Shown here: positions 13,601 to 23,465 of the stretch, in pieces
Layout of the letters: each line of letters starts with the position of its first letter
How positions within the stretch are numbered: position 1 is the first letter of the stretch
Source: Albifimbria verrucaria
Lineage: Eukaryota; Ascomycota; Sordariomycetes; Hypocreales; Stachybotryaceae
Length of the DNA stretch: 64,000 nt
Assembly: GCA_020081605.1 (NCBI GenBank)
Contig: JAHREC010000018.1
Coordinates: forward strand, 372,001-436,000
Direction: 5' to 3'
The notes under the pieces: generated by a model
What the model was told of the DNA's origin: nothing
Database searches by the model: none
Seen by the model: the letters and a program-made list of their open reading frames with translations, nothing else
Position numbers and translations under genes: made by a program

Positions 13601-16600
13601 GTCTGTGAGTCGAGAAGCAACCGATATGATTGCTTACGAACAAACCGGGCTACAGCGTATTGCTAAGATTGGCGAGGTTGGCAAGGCAGCATGTGCCTTC
13701 CAGACATTGCTTGTGGTACAACCAAACGAGGACGAGAGCTCTCGAAGTGCAAGTGATTTGCTTGGAACATGGGAAACGACATCTAAGAAGGAGGCCTTCT
13801 CAACATACGCTGTAACGATACAATGTCTACTCGGGCAGAATGATACCACTATCCGAGCAGACTTTGACTCGAGGGTAGTGGGACCATGGCTAATGAACCG
13901 GATTTTGAACCAAGTTGGCAACATGATTGATCAATTGGTCAAATCTAACCCGCAGCATAGACTTGGTCAACTCAACGTCATTACTGGAGATGACAAAGCT
14001 TTATTGTGGCAATGGAACCAAACAAGACCGTCAGCCGTGGAGCGCTGCATTCACGATGTGGTAGCGGAGAGAGCCGAGAAACCCCTGATGCCCCAGCAGT
14101 AGAGGCTTGGAATGGCAATCTTAAATATTCAGAGCTAGACACATTGGCTACACAGTTGGCTCAGCATCTTGTCTCTCTAGGAGCGAGTGCTGAGACTGTT
14201 ATACCAATTTGCTCTGAGAGATCAATCTGGACGCCGGTTTCAATGATAGCAGTCTTGAAATCGGGTGCTGCATTCGTTCTTTTTGACCCGAGTATTCCGG
14301 ATACGCGGCTGGGAAAGCTTTGCCGTCGATTGGGGTCGAATATTGCACTCGCATCGGCATCTTGCGAGCCTATAATATCCCGCTTCGCTCCAAACACAGT
14401 GGTAGTGAATCCAGGACTATTCCAACGACTACAGAGTCACAGCCACCTTTTGGAGCTGCCTCTTTGCTCAGCGTCTAATGCGGCATATGTTATCTTCACA
14501 TCTGGTAGCACAGGGAACCAAAAGGTGTTATTGTGGAACACCGCTCTTACTGCTCGGTTGCCCTAAATCACGGCGCAGTATTGACGATGAGCCAAAAACA
14601 CGTGCTCTTCAGTTTGGATCTTACTACTTTGCTGGAGCAATCATTGAGCATCTCTACACGCTACTGTTTGGGGGTGCATTTGCATCCCATCAGACGATGA
14701 ACGTGCGAGCAACTTACCGGGTGCCATCAGGAGGCTGGATGCCAACTGGGCCTTCCTGACCTCTACCACGTTGGCGAATATGTCGCCCGAGGATGTCCCA
14801 TCTTTGAAAACTGTTTGTGTTGGTGGTGAGGCGATTCGAAGTGCACAAATCAAAGAATGGGGGCCTAAAATACATCTCCGTCAAACCTATGGCAGCGCAG
14901 AAGTGTCTGCAATCATCTCTTCAAGTCGTTTGAATGCATTCTCATCCGCGACTGGCGACGTTGGAGAAGCCACGGCTGGTCGATACTGGATCGTCAACCC
15001 GAACAATCATAATCAACTTGCACCGGTTGGTGCTCCTGGAGAAGTTATAGTTGAAGGCCCCACAGTTGGTCGGAAATATCTGGACGATCCCGACAGATCA
15101 GCCTAAGTTTTCATCTCTGCACCATCTTGGAGAACCGGCTTCGGTCCAATTGAGCCTGGATCAAGATTCTACAAAATGGGTGACTTGGCAAGCTATAAAG
15201 AAGGGGAGCTATCGAGCTTATAGGGAGAAAGGATTCACAGATCAAGTTACGAGGCCAACGTATCGAGGTTGGGGAGATTGAATATCAGGCAAGGTCTGCG
15301 ACGCCCGATGTCATTGACGTAGCTGTGGAGCTCATCAGCACCAATTCACAAGGATTGCACCATCCACAGCTTATGGGATTTTTGGTTGTGAAGAATGAGG
15401 GAGATGGATCTGGTGTGGGTCAATTTGACATTCTTGGCACCAGTGTAGGCAAGCAAACAATTGCCGCTATTCAAGCTGTACAAGCCCGGTTGGAAGATTC
15501 GTTGCCCCAGTACATGGTTCCTTCAGTATTGGTTCCATTGGCGGCTCTACCATTAACAACATCGGGAAAAACTAGCCGGAAGGGTTTGCGCGAGATTGGT
15601 GCAAGATTAACGACAGAGCAACTTGTTAAGTTACGAGAGCTTTTGAAAGAACAAGAGACAAGTAAAGCTCCATTAACGACAACAGAACGCCAACTGCAAC
15701 ATCTATGGGGCAATGTCCTGGCATTGATCCGAATACTATTGGCCTAGCTGATAATTTCTTCCGACTTGGAGGTGATTCAATCATCGCTATGAGACTCTTG
15801 GTTGAAGCCCGTAAAATGGGCCTTGAGATAGCCATGGTAGACGTTTTTCGTCATAATTCGCTGGCATCTTTGGCCCGTTGCCAAAGCTTGAAAGACGTGT
15901 CTCCCAAGATGGATATCCAGCCCATCACTCTCATCGATCCCGACACTAAACAAGCACTTTGCAACGAAATCGACGCAATGAACATCAATATCGACTCTAG
16001 GGCAATTCAAGAAATCTTACCTCTGACAACCTTCCAAGAGCAGTGTGTTGTCAATGGCGTGCGTCATGGAGGGCAATTCTGTCAGTATATCTGGCTACAT
16101 GTCGGCTTTTCACTTGACGTACCACGTTTCAAAAAGGGCTGCGACGATATACTAGACAAATATCCGATTTTGAGAGCAAGATTCCTACCTGTGACGAATA
16201 CGTACTATCAGGTTATACCTTATCACCTCGATCTACCCTTCAGAGAAATAGAGGTCGAAAAGGGTCTTGAGGAAGCGTTTGGAAGCTTTTGTCAAGAAGA
16301 CATGGACAAGTTCAACCCAACTGATGCCCCAATTGCCTTTACGCTTCTAAAACATCCAATTGAGGGTACCAGGTTTGTTCTACGAATATCACATGCCCAA
16401 TACGACGGGTTTTCACTACCACACATATTCCAATCATTAATCGCAAGCTATAGCCATTCAGAACCTCAAACTCGCCCTGATTTCTCAGACTTCTTGTCAT
16501 ACGCAGCACACAAGAAAGAAGCATCGACTTCCTACTGGCGGGAATTGCTTGACGGTTCAACAATGACAAAACTTGGTCAAAGCTTCCATCCCCAGCATAT

Positions 16601-17488
16601 TGATATGGATTCCCTGAGGCGCGCATCACTGCACAAAAAGTAACAGCATTACCTCAACTCTCGGATAATATCACTCATGCGTCGTTTGTCGGAGCCTGTT
16701 GGGCAGTCTTACTCTCACAAATAACTGGACAGAATGACGTGGTCTATACTTATCTCGCGGCTGGGCGTAATTCTGCTATTGACGGGATTGAAGAGATAAT
16801 AGGACCTTGCCTCAATTTCATACCTGTTAGGGCAAATATCTCAGCACACTCTACCGCCGCCAGTTTACTGAGATTCATTCAAGAACAATCACTCGCTTTA
16901 GGAGAAGCTGACTCCATGGACTTTGGCGCGATTGTAAAGAATTGTACTGGCTGGGGCTCTGAGACAACTTTAGACTCTGTGATTCAATTCCAGAATATTA
17001 ACGAGCACCCAGCTTTCAGGTTCGAAGATGTGGAGTCCCAGATTCAATTTTTCGAGAATCCGAACTTTATACCTCCACTTACACCTTCGATACACGTCGC
17101 ATTTTCTCCCGTTGGAGACAAGTTGAAAATGAGCTTGACTAGCAACTCCCGCATATTGGATGGAGACTTAGCAGATGCATTACTGGAACGCCTGTGCAAA
17201 ATTATAAACTTGATGGCGGCCACAACAGTTCAACCAATTCACTTAATCAGCTCTGCAAGCCCCAACGCCGATCAAGCAACCCAGGACAGTGTGGCTATGA
17301 TCGAAGAAAAGAGTGTCACATCGAGCTCAAGATCGACGGTAGCATACAGTACAGTAACCGTCAGCAATATAGATCCTTGCGCTCCAGACTCCGACTGCCC
17401 GGACTGCGGTCTGCTCCTCCATGCCAGCGAGAAATATTGGATGAATGACCAAGGCAACCACACAAACACCTGTCACATTTTACATTAA
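2..17488 (+). CDS. Giant multimodular NRPS, 3' part (5' end outside window)
   Basis: The reading frame is already open at base 2, inside the first adenylation domain, and stops at 17,486-17,488. It encodes about 5,836 visible residues. The domain order read from core motifs is A1-T1, C-A2-T2, C-A3-T3, C-A4 with inserted N-methyltransferase-T4, C-A5-T5, then a terminal C domain. All five carriers keep the LGGDS phosphopantetheine motif, and the four internal C domains keep HHxxxDG. There is no thioesterase or epimerase. Fungal NRPSs ending in a C domain usually release the chain by macrocyclisation, so an N-methylated cyclic peptide is likely. Twenty-four single-base losses and one TAA at 15,104-15,106 break the frame, but adding one base at each loss restores continuous motifs with no intron needed. 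I regard the gene as intact in life and damaged in this assembly. The product is unknown. Confidence 0.95.
1735..4890 (+). other. NRPS module 2: C, A2, T2
   Basis: The C domain starts at DAYPCTPLQEGL and has HHALFDGWS near 2101-2127. The A domain follows from about 3035, with A3 TSGSTGEPKGV near 3490-3520 and the A5 variant RQTYGSAE near 3880-3903. Its pocket stretch is NFAGAIMEQ with Ala at the Asp235 position (codon 3624-3626). This is a close paralogue of A1 and A5. T2 carries FFRLGGDSISAM near 4753-4788. Missing bases lie near 2,830 and 4,117. Confidence 0.9.
5010..8135 (+). other. NRPS module 3: C, A3, T3
   Basis: The C domain starts at EDAYPCTPLQEGLL and has HHAAYDGWS near 5375-5401. 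This A domain is of the ordinary kind. A3 is TSGSTGKPKGV near 6740-6770, the pocket is FDACIMEI with the canonical Asp (codon 6874-6876), and A5 is NGYGPAEC near 7120-7143. It should therefore activate a normal alpha-amino acid, whose identity I cannot assign. T3 has FLHLGGDSVTAM near 7997-8032. Missing bases lie near 6,592 and 6,914. Confidence 0.9.
8180..12620 (+). other. NRPS module 4: C, A4 with embedded N-methyltransferase, T4
   Basis: The C domain is of a different class from the others, opening with SFAQSRLWFLDQL and carrying HHIISDGWS near 8569-8595. A4 has A3 TSGSTGKPKGV near 10,012-10,044, pocket FDITTWE with the canonical Asp (codon 10,147-10,149), and A5 NAYGPTEN near 10,420. After core A8 (VELGEIE, near 10,785) comes an S-adenosylmethionine methyltransferase of about 380 residues with motif I VLEIGTGTGM near 11,162-11,190. 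A9-A10 follow (SYMVPE, then NGKVDRR near 12,310-12,330). The residue loaded here should be N-methylated. T4 has FFLLGGDSIAAM near 12,482-12,520. Missing bases lie near 9,190, 9,800, 10,741, 11,683 and 12,297. Confidence 0.9.
12763..15890 (+). other. NRPS module 5: C, A5, T5 (most damaged stretch)
   Basis: The C domain starts at DDAYPCTP and has HHALYDGWS near 13,129-13,155. The A domain begins near 14,040. Its pocket stretch at 14,625-14,645 reads YFAGAIIE with Ala in place of Asp235 (codon 14,631-14,633), as in A1 and A2. A5 is RQTYGSAE near 14,882-14,905. Core A10 reads SGKTSRKG near 15,565, so the Asp of GKxDR is replaced by Ser. T5 has FFRLGGDSIIAM near 15,757-15,792. At least ten missing bases fall between 12,678 and 15,717, and an in-frame TAA lies at 15,104-15,106. 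Confidence 0.85.
15990..17488 (+). other. NRPS terminal condensation (CT) domain and Cys-containing tail
   Basis: The domain opens with IQEILPLTTFQEQCV near 16,000. Its catalytic motif is SHAQYDG near 16,389-16,410: the first His of HHxxxDG is Ser but the catalytic second His and Asp-Gly are kept. This is the form expected of fungal chain-terminating, cyclising C domains. The conserved core ends near 17,240. The remaining 80 or so residues are Ser/Thr-rich and end in a CxxxxxCxxC cluster near 17,378-17,407, with a final His-rich stretch. One base is missing near 16,613. Confidence 0.85.
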
Positions 17489-18166
17489 TCCCACTGATCA
17501 TACACACGGCATGAATGGACCCAGGTTTCAACGCTTGTCTACCTTTTTGGAAGGCTCGGAGGTAGAATAGAAAACAAAATCCATATAATTAAAGGGGAAG
17601 CAGATACTCGACCCGCTCGGTTAAGTAGACTACATAGTGTTATTAAGCTTTGTTGCTGAATAAAGGAAGAACTATTTCAATAGAGTTGAAATAATATGTG
17701 ACTTAAGCATTCCCAAGTCGCCAGGTGCTGGGACTTCTGTTATCAGCTAATTCACTTGCTAGCTAATGTCACTAGTTTCCGGATTTAGCTAGATGAGATC
17801 CATGTCAGGTATCTAAATGTGGTCTTCAGACATTCAATGAGATTTATAGTGATAGAGGAAGGCTTTTCAAGGATCCTTAAAGCTTTCAAAATACAGATCA
17901 ATTTCCCTAGTATCTATGGAAGGTTAAGTGTTGATATATTTATCTAGATATTTATGCATTTAATTACTTACACCTACCTAGATTGCTAGATTCGATTAGC
18001 CAGAACGCCTAGCGCTTCCTGCTAGAAGGCATTTACTATTGACTAAGCTATCCTATAATGGTTGCACATCGTGCAGTAGGCCCTAGAATCATATCAATGC
18101 AGGGTGATGGCCCGATAGAAGAGAGGATCTATCGTGAACTGGCTGCTCTATTAACCCCTATCTTAC
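17489..18166. other. Convergent intergenic region after the NRPS
   Basis: This AT-rich region lies between the NRPS stop and the stop codon of the minus-strand membrane protein, so both genes end here. I see no coding exon. Sixteen bases at 18,134-18,149 (gtgaactggctgctct) also occur in the NRPS at 12,720-12,735. This is probably chance or a small remnant. Confidence 0.5.
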
Positions 18167-19537
18167 CTACTTATCTATTCCTAAATGTGCAAGCTCTATT
18201 GAATTCTCATTGCTTATCATGCTAGCATTCTCATAGTTCACTCTCACCTCTTCCGTTTTCAAGACGCCGTGGGGATGTGGTGGAGTTTTTGTTCCTTCAT
18301 TTTCTTTTAAGTCTTGAAGTTCTTCTTCGGATTCCCGCCATCCCGCAGTGGACATAATAACCACTGAGTTCTGGCCATATTGTGCATAATCGCCGTATCT
18401 TTGTGACTTCCTTGCACTAGAACCCGGAACCACTCGTCTCGTCCCTGTGTCTGCATCGCCTGGGTTTGTCTGTGATTTGTTTCGGAAGTAGCTTCTATTG
18501 CTCGACTTGAGTTCTCGATACAACATCCGCCTGTTATACATTAATATTGCCGTAAAACTATCAAAGAGACACCGAATGATGACTTACAAAACAGGAATTG
18601 AGATAGCCATGATGGACACAGCAGGTTCTGCCAATGTCCAAATAGTCAAGTCAACACGGGCAAAGGTAAAATCTTTGCTCGTCATACTGACCACCAGGAC
18701 TGATTTGACAATAGCCGTTGCTCCAGCACTATGAATCGTTAGTCACTTTGTAAGTTCTTTAACCAGAAATGCCCGATGGTTTGCTCACATGGCGCCTAAA
18801 CTCATTGCGATTGTCACTCCGAGTCTTTCACGCCGACGCAGCGACATCCCCATCAGTATTTGCCATGGAAGAAGCGCAAGTATGAAGTCTAATGCGGCCG
18901 AATAATCTACCAGGGGCGGTTAGTTGAAGTTAGAAAGACTTAGTAACCATACCTACATGCAGCGAATAGTTGAAACTTGACAAGTTTACTCCTATCCCAA
19001 CATGTTCCGGGCACCTTATTATCTATAACTTTCGCAAAAGGTGTGCATTTTGCAAGTCCAAATATCCAGACGAGGTTCAGAGATACGTTGATAGTGATAA
19101 TAATAAAAATGAGAGTGTATTTCATCCATTGGTCTGTGGCGATTCGGTGGAGAGTAATTGCGAACGAGGTCTTGCTGAGGGTCGTTGACATGATGCCAAA
19201 TGCTGCGACGATAATGGTGCTGAGGTTGATCTTCTTCAAGTTCTCGCTGCTAATGGTATCTATATGACTTCCAAATCCCAAGGAAACGATATATGTGTTG
19301 ACGGAAACGGCAATTACTAAAGCTGTCTGAGCATAAGAGTTAGTATCGTTTGCTCACATTGCAACCTCGTCGATATTTAATCAGGACCTACCCAAGATGC
19401 GAGGAGAAGGTGGTCGTCCCACCACAAACCACGACTGCGCCATAATTTACAATATGTTCGCAGAAATAGAAGTATGCCGCTTGCCACAGCCAAAGACCAA
19501 CAAGAGGCCAATAGTCGGGTCCTCTCTCTTCAGCCAT
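18167..19537 (-). CDS. Fungal rhodopsin-domain integral membrane protein
   Basis: This is a five-exon gene of about 379 residues with introns at 19,386-19,391 down to 19,327, then 18,956-18,907, 18,788-18,729 and 18,587-18,531. All are GT-AG, and joining them keeps phase throughout. The protein has seven hydrophobic segments. It also has the family signatures: LWWDD after the second helix, a CTPFAKVID loop with CWDR, and a DFILALLPWQI helix. A charged, Ser-rich cytoplasmic tail of about 120 residues follows. This is the PTH11-related/SAT4-like fungal rhodopsin domain family, mostly of unknown function and sometimes found beside secondary-metabolite genes. The start at 19,537 (MAEERGPDYW) gives a short N-terminus before helix 1. 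One T is missing in a run near 19,490, in the first exon. Confidence 0.85.
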
Positions 19538-21712
19538 CTTGCTGATACTCACAATATGCACCAAGTGCAATTGAAAGAGTATAAGGGAATGGGAGTAGAA
19601 AGGCAAAATAACAGTCCGTCATGTGCAGTAGTTTGCTAGCGTCGAGTAATATTTAGAGTGAAATCAGAAACGCGGTACCTGGAAGGATACGAAACCATTA
19701 TTATCCGGGTAGATGTCATTTGCATACACTTATTACACAAAGCTAGAATTTAATCCGAAGACCTGTTTTTTACAACTGGGGGTTCCCACAGCCGGCTTTC
19801 AAAGGTTCCGCCACCACCATGTCCACCAACCATCAAGGCTTTGAGGCAAGGATCGGCAAGACTACTGCTTAACGCGAAATTATGAATGCGAGGAGCTCGA
19901 GGAACATCTATCGGGAGTAAAACCGCATGGTTTACTACATTGAGCGTAGGCCGTCTTTGGTATGGCTGGGACGGCATTCCGGTACTCCTTAGTCCAAACT
20001 TCTAACGTCAGTAACTTTCCCTCGTGTGCTTTGTAACTCGTCATGTTACAGGTGTGATTTAACCTTCGATCAACCTTCTAATCGCCCGCTTCCATCATAC
20101 CTCGAGAGTCGAGCGTGGATATGTGAACTTTTCACTCTCTAAGAAAGTCCAACAACTTGCTGGAATCCATGTTTTGCAAACATGACTGGGCTTCAATACC
20201 TACCTCTCTCATTTGCATAAGCGAAAAGAAGAGCAGAGGAGCTACACTTTGCATTGGTCTGGACCATTACGGAGTAGCTGCAGGGCGTTTGAATCGTATC
20301 ATTCGGAGGGGCGCCTAGGATAATGACATCCCCTGGCCCTACTGCTGACAGGCTTTGGCCCTAACCTTAGACCAGGGCTCCATGAAGAGTACAAACAAGG
20401 TAACAAATCGAAAGCTGGAGACGATGGAGCTTGATTAGCGCTTCGTAATTAAGGAGGCCCATGGTGGCGCTACTTGTATAGCGAGGCAATACTAAAGGCT
20501 TTAGCGTAAACCTTCCGGGAAATGGCGTGAGTAGTTCCATCATCATTCGTTGGTTCATGAGACATTGGAGGCTCCGCCGCGGTTAACTCCGTCTCAAGGA
20601 TATTTCTTGCAATTTCAAAGAGTAGGAAACAACAACACCCTACGGGAATTTGAGGATATGTGTAGATGGTAACTGCTAAACTCAAACTTGATTGGATATA
20701 TCGATCGGGGTTTACCCGATCTTAGATGTTCTCCAGTAACCCGACAAGCATGGTGCGTCATATAGGGCGCTTTCCAGGGTCTGCACCCTAGCTTCTCCAA
20801 GCGGAGGTGGCTTGTTCTACGGGTGTTCTCCTAAGCGTCCGCGGGAGTTAAAAGCCACATAGTGAGTAAGCGGACAGTCTTTGGGGAATCTCCACCCAGG
20901 CCACATGTGCGTACATTTTCTCGTGCAGGCAACATAGATCAGTTTGCCACGGTTTAACTGCAAAGGGAAGAGGAAAGAAAGGGGATGAAAACAGCAGTAA
21001 CAGTAACGAAGCTCAGAGCGACGCATGGGCGTAAAGGTGATTTCTAGGAACAAAGCACTTTTGATCTTCTGCCCAAATCCCAAATGGGCATGGAACTACG
21101 CGGAGGCTACCGTGGAGACACTTGAGTCTGTGGAGAAGCATTTGCTAGTAGATTATGCGTCGGCAGAACTTTCCCGGCATAATCGTGACTATGGAGAAGC
21201 CACTAACAGAGTTTCTTTCATAAGGCGTCGACGTTTCAATTTTGAGTTCCAGGTTGGCGTGTAAAGATTCTACAATTACTTCTAGAATCTTTACATTTAC
21301 CACACTATGCCTTTGAATCTGCACTTCTTGAAAGAAGTTCAAGGGAAGAGAAAAGGGGACTGGAAGTGGAGGATGCGACAATATGTCGATAAGCGAAGTC
21401 CGTTCCAACCCCTCTGCTAAGCGACATCAAGCAGGGATCGGCGATGTTCCGAAGCCATGAAGGAACTAACATCGCTCTCCTGGACGGAGAAAGCAGATTC
21501 GCCTGGTCCTTGTTCCTTTAATGACTAGTAATTGCCATACGACAAGGTAATTTCGGCCTACTCTCTGCTTTAAAGACCAATGGCTTGCGCGATCGGCATG
21601 AGACATGCGGCTGATCTAGTCCACCCTCCCTCGTTTTGAGACATCAGGCTTCACATCCAAAGGTTTTTTCAGGGTTGATGTCCTCAGACTTTGGACTACT
21701 TCATTCTTTAGG
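19538..21712. other. Long intergenic region without recognisable genes
   Basis: About 2.2 kb lie between the divergently transcribed membrane protein and the first esterase. Small open frames exist on both strands, but none shows a known domain, a paired splice structure or a signal peptide. It must hold the promoters of both flanking genes. No transposon ends or tandem repeats were visible. Confidence 0.4.
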
Positions 21713-23465
21713 ATGCATTTGTTCGCACTAAAGACTGCGCTGGTGATCGCTGCAGGGCTGGGACTTTCCCAGGGTGCAAGCCACAGCAGGGACTTGCCGC
21801 AGGATGACGTTCAGTCTGATGCTCCTTGTGCTCGCCTAGCTAACGGAACTTACGTTGGTGTACGAAACGATCAATATGCGCAGGACCTGTTTCTAGGAAT
21901 CCCATATGCCCAACCACCAGTTGGTACCCTCCGCTTCGCCTCGCCGCAAGCCTTGAACGAGGTGTTTGAGGAGCCGCGCTTAGCCACTGAGTATGGTTTG
22001 ATGTGTATTGGGTATGGCTCCGATACTTCTAACTTGGGAAACCCTGTTTCCGAGGATTGTTTGACGCTTAATATTGTTCGTCCAGCCGGAGTTCAAGCCG
22101 GAGATGACCTCCCAGTTGGTGTCTGGGTGCACGGTGGCGTAAGTGAGCTGTACCTCTGTAAATATTCTTATGGCACTGACAATCGGTATGACAGAGTTAC
22201 GTGCAGGGAGGCTCACGCGACCCTAGATATAATCTGAGCCATATTGTCCAGCAGTCTCTCGAGATTAACCAACCCATCATCGCTGTCTCAATCAATTATC
22301 GCCTTTCATATTGGGGATTTCTTTTCAGCCAAGAGATGCAAGATGTTGGTGCCGGAAACATTGCCTTCAAGGATCAACGCTTGGCTCTGCAGTGGCTCCA
22401 AGATAACATCGCTGCGTTTGGTGGTAGTCCTCAAAAGGTCACCATTTGGGGAGAATCAGCTGGCGCCCGATCTTTGGGCATGCAGCTCGTTGCCTTTGAC
22501 GGCAACCACAATGGACTATTCCGCAGCGCCATCCTCCAGAGCGGTAGCCCTGTCGCTATCTTCAGTAATGCTTCCGCCTGGCAGAGCTACTTCAATGCAC
22601 TCGTTGCCAAAACTGAGTGTGGTGGCGCCACCGACAAACTGGGATGCCTGAGAGAACTTCCATGGCAAACCCTCAACAACATTTTTAACAACACAACCCC
22701 ATTAAGTATCTCTTCACCAGTTCTCACTGCTGTTGTTGACGGAGAGTTCATGACAGACCAAGCCTATAACCTCCTGAAACAAGGCAAGTTTGCTCGAGTT
22801 CCAATTCTCACTGGTAACAATTTCGACGAGGGGACTGCGTACGGAAAGCAGGGCATCAACACTGATTCAGAGTTTGAAACCTGGCTCTCAAGCCTCAATC
22901 TCAATAACAAGCAAGTCTCTGACCTCAAAATCATTTACCCGGATAACCCAGAGGTTGGTATTCCAGCGTTCTACGCTGGAAGGCCTCCTCAAACACCATA
23001 TGGTCTTCAATTCAAGCGTGCGGCAGCATTTGCAGGGATTATCAGCAGCATGCAGGCAGGAGGCTCCTCGTGGAAAATTATGCTTCCGCGGGTCTACCGG
23101 TTTATTCTTACCTATGGAATGTCCATGTTAATGGTGTTCCCATACCATTTGGTGCTACGCATTTCCAAGAAGTGGCATTTGTTTTTAACAACATTGAAGG
23201 ATCAGGATACTCTGCCAGCCCGTTCGCCAACAAGCCTGAGACGTTCGTCAAGCTTGCGGACCTGATGAGTAAAATGTGGGCGGCATTCATCCACTCTGGC
23301 AACCCCAACTTCAGCCAGTGCAAGAGTCGGGTGTGGCCTAAATATACGCTGGAACAGCCAAGCAACTTTATCTTCGATGTCAACCATACAAGCCTTCACT
23401 ATGTCCAAGCGGATGATTACAGGCAGAAGGAGATCGCCTATCTGCTTGGCGAGGTCTTTGTTTGA
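21713..23465 (+). CDS. Secreted type-B carboxylesterase/lipase family protein
   Basis: This is an alpha/beta hydrolase of about 561 residues. An N-terminal signal peptide runs MHLFALKTALVIAAG through roughly residue 22. One intron (22,139-22,206, GTAAGT to GTGCAG) interrupts the oxyanion-hole sequence, and splicing restores HGGGGS. The nucleophile elbow is GESAGA (about 22,450-22,468). The acid lies in NNFDEGT and the catalytic His in GATHFQE near 23,150-23,170, so the triad is complete. The family hydrolyses carboxylic esters outside the cell; the substrate cannot be read. One base is missing near 23,060, just before the ENYASAGLPVYSY segment. Without it the last 130 residues would be lost. 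A second esterase of the same family lies 3 kb downstream. Confidence 0.92.

Noticed and set aside
1..17488. NRPS as a decayed pseudogene
   Set aside because: All frame breaks go the same way, lie mostly in homopolymers, and leave every core motif intact once one base is restored. The same pattern occurs in unrelated genes on both strands.
1..17488. Several separate small NRPS-like genes
   Set aside because: Neighbouring frames overlap within single domains and the motif order is continuous across every break, so they are one gene.
18134..18149. Sixteen bases shared with the NRPS at 12,720-12,735 as a duplication scar
   Set aside because: The match is short and without flanking similarity, so chance cannot be excluded.
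19538..21712. Degraded transposon in the long gap before the first esterase
   Set aside because: I found no transposase motif, terminal repeats or target-site duplication on either strand.
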